Source: Saccoglossus kowalevskii (lineage: Eukaryota > Hemichordata > Enteropneusta > Harrimaniidae). Taken from it: DNA of 35,441 nt. Under the pieces are notes generated by a model, which worked only from the letters and a program-made list of their open reading frames with translations, was not told the origin of the DNA and searched no databases. Positions 1 through 9,900 of the stretch are shown one piece after another (the stretch's first letter is position 1; the number at the start of each line of letters is the position of its first letter). Both the position numbers and the translations under genes were made by a program. Location: NCBI RefSeq assembly GCF_000003605.2, contig NW_003116956.1, positions 1 to 35,441 on the forward strand, in the 5' to 3' direction.

Positions 1-730
1 TTCATTCATTATTTGAACTTGGAAGGTGAGGGGGGTACCGAGGTAGTATTTTATGAAAATGTACACAAACTATAATTTTCCTTGCACTCTTCAGATTCAG
101 AACTGTTTTTCCACTAAAACTGATAATCAGTTTGTATTTGTCGAGGGTAGAATACTACTGCTGCAAGTTAGGCATTGACTTTCCCTTGCAACGTAACCAA
201 CAAAATAGAAAATAGCGATGTGTGTTTGTTTTTGAAAACTTACTTTTACTGTCTATTCCATGAACGTGCCTGAAGTGAGTTGGCCGCACTAGCTGCATGG
301 GAGGGGGTCAAAACAATTGATACCCATACAAATATAAAATCTTCTATCAAATGTTGCACTGAATATCAATAGTAAGTATCCTTGGGGGGCGGAGCTATAT
401 CACCGAACATTCTACGTTGCTGAGACACGCACCATGTATTTCTATGGACTTTTTGCAAGCTGCTGTGGATTGCCGGTTGAAGAGCTGGTGAAAAGAGCTA
501 AAGTAGTGAAAACAAATTTATATATGTTGCATATGTAGGGGTTATCTTCTTCAGGGAAGTCTCAACAACAACTATCCCAAAGTACAGTTTCTGAGAGTTA
601 TCAGCCTTTTCACCGTGATGGTCGCCAGGCGGTGAAAATAACCGTATGTCCGTCCCTGAGAATAGAGCAGTATTTTAATTGGGGTTTGTTTACTTTGAAA
701 ATGCAGTTTTATTTTCTTTCTTAATTATAG
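1..730. other. COLGALT intron sequence (partial), no exon seen
   Basis: This stretch lies upstream of the first recognisable COLGALT exon and ends in an acceptor (ttaattatag at 721-730). I see no open frame resembling the GT25 catalytic region, so the preceding exon should lie left of the window. It is read as the 3' part of an intron. No clear repeat structure was recognised. Confidence 0.55.
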
Positions 731-934
731 TTACATTGGTAGAAAGATTATGGACAGTTCAAAGGAATCCTGGGTACGTGGTTCACACTATCTGGTGTGG
801 CCGTATTATACGTATTGGACCCTCGGCTACATCATCAACCAGCAAGGAGCCAGAAAACTACTAGACGCCAATCCGCTACCGAAAATGGTTCCAGTAGATG
901 AGTATCTGCCGATAATGTTTAACAAGCATCCTGA
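731..934 (+). CDS. COLGALT: COLGALT penultimate coding exon
   Basis: Acceptor ...ttaattatag at 729-730 and donor GA|gtaagt at 935. The first base completes a split codon from the missing upstream exon, then 67 codons follow beginning YIGRK, and the last two bases (GA) carry over. The alignment to the family begins at the first full codon, upstream of the first ATG (750), so that ATG is internal and not a start. Confidence 0.9.
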
Positions 935-2599
935 GTAAGTCTCCTGCAGTATTGCGTCAGTCTTTCCCAGCCCTTGTTGTTAACAGACTTGTTTATTAGT
1001 CCCCGTTCGGACGCAGTCCGAAAATGGGGACTTATGTTTTGACCTCCATGCGTGTGTGCATATGTGCGTGCGTTCAGACTTGTATCTTAGAAATGCCTGG
1101 ACCAATCACGATCAAACTTCACACATACATCATATTATACATATGCACGTCAATTTGTTTCCGATCTGATTCAAGATGGCCGAATAGCGGCCATTTTTGT
1201 GCTGAAAATTATCAAAATCAAACATTTTTCGGCTGTTTACAGATGGATTTGTTCAAAATTGGTATATACATTAGACATTGATGCACATCATTTTGTTTTT
1301 CAGATAAGATTAAAAATGGCCAACTGGCGGCCATTTTGTTTTAATGAATGTGGTTCTCTCTGACTTGCTTTCACTGATTATGTTCAAATTTTAAATATTC
1401 ATTATACATCATGTCATAGATAGACAGATATATTGATTTGACGATCCTATTCAAAATGGCCAAATGGTGGCCATTTTTGTGCTAAAAAATCATCAAATAT
1501 CAAGCATTTCTGGCATTTCTGGATGGATTGCGTATAAACTTGGTACATATATTAGACATTACAGGTTCCTGATGCACATCATTTATTTTTCAGATCGGAT
1601 TCAAAATGGCTGACTGGTGGCCATTTTGTTTTAATGATTGGGCTTCTGGAGCCATATCTCTTAAATGCTTTGACTGATGTTATTCAAATTTTATATATTT
1701 GTTATACATCATGTTATATATATACATGTATTCAAAATGGCTGATTTTGAATGCTGTTCCAGAGCAATATCTCTCAATATGGACAAGTACTTGTTTGATG
1801 ATCAGATACAAATGTCAATCAATTTAATGTTAAAAAATCATATTCCTGACATGGTTATATTCCAGCTATATTACTATAAACAAAACTATTTATCTTAAAT
1901 TTGATAACTAACGGGGACTGTGCCATGCATGGCTTGTTCACTGTCAATTTAGTTTCATAAGTTACACCATGTCATAATTTTTATGCATTTTTCTATAATT
2001 TTTTGTTCAATCAAATGAACACAAATTCATGTTGGCTGCAGGTTTAGTGAACATTCTTGAGAAATATTAGTTATTTGTTGTGAATTCCAAGAAAGTTTAT
2101 TCTCCGAGAAATTATTTCCATGATGCACCAATTATAAATATGTCTGTCGCTATTTTTGTTTTTCTTTACTCATTTGTTTTTGTGAATCAAAAGTCATTCT
2201 GAATAATTAATCACATCGTGTAATGCGAAACAATATTGAAATAAACATTGTAGGAATTAGTTATTTGTCTATTAATTTAAATTGATAAATTGTTTCTATG
2301 ACTTGTGGTTCATTTTATACAGTAGCCTAAATGTAACTTTTATGACTCAACATAAGGCAGTGATTTTGATACCACAGTAATTTTTAAATATTGTCATGAC
2401 AATAAAACACAACTTTATAATCCTTTTCAGAGATGAATGGGCGAAGAATTTCTCTCCACGTAATGTGGTGGCTCTGTCCGCTGAGCCGCTACTTATAGAA
2501 CCGACACACTACACAGGAGAACCCAATTATTTCAGCGACACTGAAGCATCAACATTATGGCTTGAAGAAAAATCGGAATCCTCACATGAAGAACTCTGA
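731..2599 (+). CDS. COLGALT: Procollagen galactosyltransferase (COLGALT/GLT25D family), C-terminal part
   Basis: The last two coding exons are 731-934 and 2431-2599; the gene continues left of the window. The family transfers galactose from UDP-galactose to hydroxylysine of collagen in the ER lumen. What is seen: the C-terminal part of a GT25-type domain, including YIGRK, YTYWTLGYIINQQGARKLL, KMVPVDEYLPIMF, then EPLLIEPTHYTG and SDTE, which follow the order and spacing I know from COLGALT1/2. The junction completes a GAA codon and gives a gap-free match to the family. The protein ends SSHEEL. Human COLGALT1 ends RDEL, so HEEL is probably a KDEL-type ER retrieval signal. The tail after SDTE is about 17 residues, much shorter than the vertebrate tail. 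COLGALT1, COLGALT2 and CERCAM cannot be separated from this fragment. The gene converges with MED27. Confidence 0.9.
998..1919. repeat. Inverted-repeat element with tandem palindromic core
   Basis: The element sits in the last COLGALT intron and is bounded by a perfect 10-bp inverted repeat, AGTCCCCGTT (998-1007) and AACGGGGACT (1910-1919). At the left edge, 999-1031 can fold into a hairpin around CGGACgcaGTCCG. The interior holds at least four tandem units of about 140-150 bp, each carrying a palindrome of the form ATGGCC-N5-8-GGCCAT (near 1175, 1315, 1456 and 1605), plus a degraded fifth near 1738. Phrases such as 'gatgcacatcat' and 'tatacatcatgt' recur between them. No transposase frame is present, so it is presumably non-autonomous. 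The class is unknown; a Helentron-like or MITE origin is possible. Confidence 0.65.
1920..2430. other. COLGALT last intron, distal part
   Basis: AT-rich intronic sequence ending in a strong acceptor (tataatccttttcag). No exon or repeat recognised. Confidence 0.5.
2431..2599 (+). CDS. COLGALT: COLGALT terminal coding exon
   Basis: The acceptor is ttttcag at 2424-2430. The first base A completes GAA (Glu), followed by 55 codons beginning DEWAKNFSPRNV and a TGA stop at 2597-2599. It carries the conserved EPLLIEPTHYTG segment and the SDTE motif. The C-terminal residues are HEEL. The exon length and phase fit the upstream donor exactly. Confidence 0.92.
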
Positions 2600-3433
2600 T
2601 CCCGTTTTCTTGTTTTATTTTGTGGCTCAGTCACTATATCATGTCTTGCTGTTGGTTGTACATTGCACAACTTTCACAAAAGTACCTTGATTTTCTGTGT
2701 AAAGAAATTTTAACTGCTACGCAGATTTTTTTAACCTCTGTATTTGTTCTATTAGTAGCACATATACTTACTTCCTTACCCAACACACCGAATCGATAGA
2801 TATTGATTAAAACTCTTGGGCATTATGCGATCTTTACCCCAGTTCAAAAATATGTTGCCCTTTTAAGAGCTGAAACTGGTATGTAAAGATGATGGGAAAA
2901 CACTCGGAACAGCAGCCCAAACTGGGCACTACAGAATATTTAACAGACTTACAAAGTCAATCTAGAATACCCTTTTTAAACTGCTATTTTGACAGGACGA
3001 ATACTCCTCGAAGATTCTATATCACCTCTGGTGGTCATGTAATTCCGTTTTTTAAAGTCACATTTTTATGGTCCAAGTGTTTTGTACAGATTGTTAGCTT
3101 TCTAGCATGGTGCTTATAATAAAAGAAATAATGTATGATCAACTTACAGAACTTTTTTGTAGAATATTTTTTCTTTTAAGTTTTATATTAAACCTGCATT
3201 TACCCTCTTCCTATGGTGCTAAAATTAAATGTTTATCTTTTTATATGAAATCTAAAGTTGTTTGCGTGATTCATTTTTCTAACATGCCTGGGAAAATAAA
3301 CACTTCTACTGATGATCACAATCATTTTAATAGTCGAGAAGATTAGGTTGATTGTAAAATATAGAAGAAAGGTATATTTGCTGGATCACTCCTTCAGCGA
3401 AAATTCCAAGTGAAAATAAAGTCTTTTACAGTA
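2600..3433 (+). other. COLGALT 3' UTR / downstream region with candidate poly(A) signals
   Basis: Three canonical AATAAA hexamers follow the stop codon: 3118-3123, 3295-3300 and 3415-3420. The last lies inside the right arm of a MITE copy. Which one is used cannot be told from sequence. No other coding potential was recognised. Confidence 0.45.
3350..3433. mobile_element. Short MITE copy (ctgtaaaatactttatttt family), degraded
   Basis: The right arm (aaaataaagtcttttacagta, ending 3433) matches the arm of the fuller copies at 5249-5405 and 7289-7501. The inner phrases 'cactccttcagcgaaaattcc' and 'gtgaaaataaa' also match. The left arm (ttgtaaaatat) is degraded. It lies between the convergent COLGALT and MED27 3' ends and contains a plus-strand AATAAA. 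Confidence 0.55.
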
Positions 3434-3861
3434 ATTGTGCTATGACTGTCTTGATTTGGCTTATGGAGTTCTAGAATTTATAAGGTATATACAAGTCAAA
3501 ATGGCGACAACTCAGAATATGCAACAAATCAATGAACATTGTTTTTGAACAAACTAAGCTTAGCATATTCACGACTGAATCAACAATAAGTTTTATTTAT
3601 TGTGTACAGTTCATGAGAAATTGTTTTGATGACCTAATTTAATGATCACTCAACATTTAATGTGGATGCATACATGTCAGAATCAATCGTCAACGTTTGG
3701 TCATGCTGAACAACAACTGAATGTTAAAGCAAAAGTTTATTCCATCAGAAAATAAAAAAAGATAATATAAAAAGGATAGTCTGGTAAGATTCACAGTTTT
3801 AGGAATGTCCTTCAGAGTACATTTTTATTTTAGGTGACTTCAGTCTAACAACACAGCATTT

Positions 3862-3996
3862 TTATTGTCTGCAGTTTTCGTGGCACACTTCCAGAGTTCT
3901 AAAGTCCCGCCATGTTGGCGGAATATTACCATTCAAATATTTACCGCAACGATGACAAGCCGTTGAGAACAATGTTGTATAACTATGCAACCAAGT
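3862..3996 (-). CDS. MED27: MED27 exon 8 (terminal)
   Basis: Acceptor gtttctttttag; 44 codons then TAA at 3864-3862. It contains the C-terminal block with CHRCGKYL and PPTWRDFRTLEVCHENCRQ, including C275, C278, H300 and C303, a probable zinc-binding set. AATAAA hexamers on the minus strand overlap the stop (3866-3861) and lie about 35 and 120 bp downstream (3829-3824, 3741-3736). Confidence 0.96.
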   Translation of the reverse strand, partial: TWLHSYTTLFSTACHRCGKYLNGNIPPTWRDFRTLEVCHENCRQ

Positions 3997-6900
3997 CTAA
4001 AAAGAAACGATAAAAAAAAAAAATGTATTATTTATTATATTATTTATCGGTTTATTTATTTTTTATTTATTTGATGTAGGTCTTATGCGAATAAAATACA
4101 TTGTTTACATTTTCACCACCAGTTCCCTCTTTTCATCACAAAATAGCCCTGTTTATAGTCCTTCAAAAGATTGGGACGAAAATAGCCAAAAACTAAAAAT
4201 TGACTCAAATTTTGTATGTTGGCTCTAAAATTAGGGTTCATTTCCAGAAAATATTGAAAATTGAAGAAATCACCACGAAATTACCAAGTCTGAAAGAGGT
4301 CCACATGTAGTACCTATATATGTAATATAAAAACAATCGGACTTGCGGTTTTCAACAAGAAGTCGAAAATATCACTTTTTACCAAAAATTACCAAAATAT
4401 TAAAATTAGAGCATTGAAGATATCATCATGAAATGAACGAAACTGAGAGAGGTCCACATGTAGTACCTATATATGTAATATCAAAGCAATGGGACTTGCT
4501 GTTTTTAACAAGAAGTCGAAAATATCACTTCAATTAGAGAATTGAAGATATCTACCCCAGGTACATACACAACAAGTATCAAAGCATTCAGGCTTGTAGT
4601 TTTCAAGAAGAAGTTGAAAAAATAAAACAGTGACACGGACGACGGACGCCGACGGACAATCACTCATATGATAAGCTCCGCTCGACAAAGTTTGGCTTGA
4701 ACCATTGAATTGGATAGCTGCGTCTGAGTTGCTTGCACTTTTAATTTTAACTTTTTGAATGCTGAATTTTTTCTCGTCACACTTTTAGTGAAACATTTTC
4801 TAGTATTTTACAATAATTTGGACTTTTGAAAAAATCTTGAAAAAGTTTATTTTATGAAATGGAATTGAAAGTTTACTTTGGCTTCAAAGAGTTATATCAG
4901 TGGGACAATTCACAGCTAAATTTTCCCTGCCAAAATATTTCATTTGAATATTGACATAAATGCACCATAGAGTGTATTTCGGAATTGCTAAAATTTGTTT
5001 ATGAAAATATACATAAACAGTTTGTCATCAGTATGAGATCTTACTAATACCAGTAATAACACTGATGTAACCATAGAACGTGGTGAAACAAATCAAATGA
5101 GAACATGTGCAGACAATACCAACATTTTTAGCCCCAATTAGATTACATGGCTGTGATTTTCGGTGATAATTTGTGAATCCAAAGAGAGTTTATAGCTTGA
5201 ACAAGGTACTTGAGAAATTATTTCAATGCCCCAACAGTTATAACTACGTACTGTAAAATACTTTATTTTCGCTTGGAATTTATTTGTGCTGAAGGAATGA
5301 TTCAGTGAAAATAAAATCTAGCGAAAATACCTTTTTTCATACAAAACACCCAGAACATCTTTTCAGCAAAAATTTATTCCAGCTAAAATAAAGTATTTTA
5401 CAGTATGTTGCTATTTTGCTGAATCAACGTCCTCATGTATAATTCATTACATGACACTGATAGTAACGTCATTTGAAACAAATGAGTAAATGGAAATTAC
5501 CATAAACGACCTGATTCCTATTTCTGGTAAGTGTGGTAAGTGGTAGTGCAGCATTGCAGCCATGGCATGATCTGTTAACTGCAAAAAAATTAATACAAAT
5601 TATTTACCGCACATATTACAGAATGTCATGACGTCTGTTCCTTAGAGGTCACATTAGAGTACCATATTGCTCTATCAGTAGTGCATGTGCTATGACATGT
5701 GTGTTTGTGGTTAAAACAAGACATATTGATAATCTAATATACAATAAATGCAACTGTAGATTAAAGATGCAATAAAATACAGCAAATATATTATTTTCAT
5801 ATTGAACTCAATTTGACAACATTCGTTGTAAATCAAAAAACGATCATCATCCTAGATTTTGCACTGAAATAAATTTATTCAATCTTGAAGCGAGAGGGTC
5901 ATCACTCGGTAATTGAGTCCCAAGCGATGATAACAACACACGCTAAAAACGCAAAGGCTCAAGGGTAGATGCTTGTTTGTAAACAATGACATTTTATGGC
6001 CATCTGACTCATGCGCACTTTAAATGATTGAGAATGTTAATATACTGTTCTGGACAATTGGCTCTGATCTCAGGTAAAACAAAATCTTCTACCAAAACGA
6101 GAGGAACATGGCGGAGAATGAAAATGCGGACATTGATTTGTGAGCACGTACCTTTTGAAATACTCGATACTTTGAAGGTGTCCACAGGTCCAGCTAGAAT
6201 TATTGAACACAATTCTATGTTAATATCAAATAATGTCTGGTTGGTTGAAAAATTAATGTAATAATTAGAAAAAGTTTAGAAAATGTATGAATTCTTGTAC
6301 TCTTTGATTGTTTGACAATTATCTGAATTTACCATTTCTCACCACACACAAATTTGAATCATATGCAAATTACTTTTCATATAAGGCAAAACAAGTTACA
6401 TCATATGCAAACTATATGCAAAGTACTCATATAAGGCAAATAAGTTTTAACACTCACTCACCGTGCCATTGTCTTTGTGCAAGTTTTCATGATAACCACG
6501 TACTATCACTCTTTCTATTAGAAGCCCTCGAAGAATGACGATGGCGCTCAACGTCCTACCAACAGTAGCCTACAAGTAAGTAACATAGAACGGTCAATTA
6601 TGTTGCCTAATTTAAGAAACAAGTCATGACATGTTACAAATGCTGTAACGGTACTTGTACATAGGAGTACTTTTGCACAAAATGTCCAATATTTTAAAAC
6701 AAAATGGCTGCCAGTTAGCCATTTGAAATTTGACTTGTGAAACAAAATGCTGTGCACATGATGATGTTCTATGCATGAATCAAGTTTGAAAGCATATATG
6801 TTCAACATGATGTATGTGTGAAGTTTCATTGTATTGTATTGGTATGTTTGTATTGTTAAAGCGGGGGGAGTCGTCACTTGTGCAAGCGTCAGATGGCCAT

Positions 6901-9900
6901 AGCGTGTCATTGTTTACAAACAAGCGTCTACCCAAGAGCCTTGCGTTTTTAGCGCGTGTTGTTATCGTCGCTTGGGACTCAATTCCCGCACGTACGCAGG
7001 TGACGATACTCTCGCTTTAAATAACACACCACCTGCTGAAAGCATCCATGGTTAGCCAAAATAAATTTTAAAAAAATGATGTCAATGGGTGATGTGTTAA
7101 TAGAAGAAATAAATTATAGACGAGTCAACAACTAGAAAAACCAATCAAAACCAGACATACAGATGCATGATGTAGTAGACTTATTACACATGCAACATAC
7201 ATTATATTCAAATGAACAGAGCTAAAGACAAAACAGGTCATGTAAGGTCAGAAGTTGAAGTTGAAGATTCCATTGACGATGGGGAAATGTAATGTGAAAT
7301 ACTTTATTTTAGCTGGAATTAATTTTCGCCGAAAAGTCTTTTTGGGTGTTTTGAATGGAATTTATTTTCACTGACTTTTGATGAGTTGAATTCAAAATAT
7401 AGGAACAACAGTATATTCACTAGGTTTTATTTTCACTGAATCATTCCTTCAGCGAAAACAGCGAAAGTAAATTCCCAGGGAAAATAAAGTATTTTACAGT
7501 AGGAAGAAAACTATATTGATTGACAGTATTGTCATATACCTGGAGTACGGCTCCTGTTCCTTGTGGCCTGTTGACTGTAAGTGATAGATCGTTAAATGAT
7601 CTGTCTACAGTGGTGACTACATTGTCTACAAGACTGAAAAAAAGAAGTGAACATCAATATCAGTGTAAAATGGACTGTGTTAACCTCAAATTGTATATTT
7701 TCGACCAGCAGTATGAGAGAAAGATCCTCAATATGGTTGGTTCTGTTTATGATAAAGACTAGGTTATTACACAGAAAATACTTATAATGAGCTAGTCAGA
7801 GTCCTTACTGTGCTGGTGTAGCATGACATGTCGGCTGAGTTTTCCTCCTTTTTGCAGATAACCCTCCTGATGGTACGGATGTCCTCTTCAAGGAATTCTG
7901 TGTTAACATGGCGCCTGCGAGGCTAGCATGGCTTTGTAACTTTGGGAAAGAACGTGGAAATGGGCAAATTAGGCTGTGCGTTATATGCCTTGATTTGATT
8001 CAAAACTCAACAACACCAAAGTTACTGAAGATTAGATTAAATCAACGATATAGTAGACTATTACGTAAAAAAGCAAACATTGTGCGTTGCGAAATCGTAG
8101 CTTGGTGGTTGGGTAATAAATTGTTACGGGTAATTACCATTGGTGAAAGCTACACATTTCTGGTCAGTGTAATTCATGCATGACAATTTGATGTTGATTA
8201 GTCTGGTGAAAAACAATGAGATCACAAAATGATCGTACAGTACCTTGGTGGACCACTTATAAGATTGCAGAAGCTGTGTGTACATGGGTGTTTTGTCTTG
8301 TACTGGATCTAAGCTGAGTAAACCACTATTGCCCATGGGAATTCCATCAGTGAATTTATGAAGGGACGAGCTCAGCTTCTCTAATTCACTGAAATAAAGT
8401 AAAAACATGAATGAATCTATTGTTTGATTTTTACTGGACAGAAGCTAAGAGACAGTGATTCAGATGCCCGTTGGACATCAGCAACTTGCTGGTATTTTTT
8501 TATAATGTCCTAATTGCATTTAATCATTATAAACAAAAAGCTTAAGTGTTTTAGACTAATAATTATATGTTTTTCAATATATATAACATGGTGATTTTAC
8601 AAATGATGAAATATTTTCAAAAAATGGGAAAAAAAACAACTATAAAGGCCAGACTTTTATTATCCCTTGTTTCGCGAACCCGCCAAATGAACAAGAGCTG
8701 AAAATGAAATAAAAATAAAATGTTATTTCAGCGTAATTTCTCGCGCCCGCCGACTTGTAAGCACAGAAAATTGCTTATTTTTATCTTCAGTTTTTTACCG
8801 CCAGCCGCATAACAAATCCAAGTTGCATTTTCATGGCAGTATCATGATCAAAGTACCGAAGTCTCACGCAGATGAGAAAGAAGGTTATACATGGAATAAA
8901 AGTTTATTTCATTTCTTTTCTCCGATCAATGATCTCACTTACAATTCTTTGAGAATCACACAAATCTAATGGAAAAAAAGAATTAATTTTATTTTTTCCC
9001 CGTCCTCCCTGCCTTATAAAAACTCGAGAAACAAGGAATAAAAAAAGTCTGACTTAATAAAAGAGAAATATTGAGTCAAAATTCTTATTATAATTAGGAT
9101 GTAGTTTGACATTAAAGGTACTTGCTTTAAATATATAGTATAGTATTTTTGTTTTCTAACCTTGGGCATTTTTTGTTCTTCAAAACTTGGACAGTTTGTT
9201 TGAAATGTACTCCTGCCAGTTTTTACAATTTTTTTGACAGTGATCAAAATATGAAACTGGAGCCACAAAACCACAGGTTGATAGATGGTATGTGTACAGT
9301 ACTGTGTTATAGCCACTTTGCCAAAACAGCACTGTACTCGTGGCTCATACTTAATATTACAGTTCAGCGGTGCATAGGATTAGTTGAAAGTTTTGAAACC
9401 AGCTCTAAAAAACATCAAGATTTAAAAACAAAAACATTTTTTCAACCAATCAGAGGCACTCTTATGAAAAATGACTCTGGCAGGACAAAGTGATGAAACT
9501 TTAGGATAAAACATATTTGTTACTGGTAGTGAATATTTGTAATTAGTTATGTTATTTTTATCAGCTTTGGTCGTTTGCTTTTGAAATTGAAGTTATATTC
9601 CCACTATGAAAATCTGTGAGATACCATCCCCTCACTAATTTGAGGTATTTCAGCCTGAGTAAACTTAGAAATAAATTAACTGTTGACAGTCTAATTGGGA
9701 ATATAAACTCTCCAATACTCTCAAAATGAAATGTGTGGAAAGGTGAATGAAAAATATTTTTATATATATATATATTTCAGAGATATTTAACACATTTACA
9801 AAGTGGAAATCCAACTTTTAAACAACAATAGACAAATAGACAAATGATCCGGAAATACCTGAAGTCGGAGGTAACAGCTGTGAGGGCTTCCTGAAGTTGC

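Noticed and set aside
6548-6910. 120-codon minus-strand frame
   Set aside because: It overlaps MED27 exon 5 in another frame and the MITE at 6856-7020, with no protein-like motif.
7021-7080. Minus-strand phrase ANHGCFQQ before a GT as a candidate MED27 exon
   Set aside because: It resembled the family's NYQVFQK end, but the true match LDLWTPSKYRVFQK is at 6193-6152 with correct length and phase.
9014-9493. Two overlapping opposite-strand frames of 100 and 114 codons in MED27 intron 1
   Set aside because: No motif or splice logic; one starts within the MITE at 8650-9051. Probably chance.
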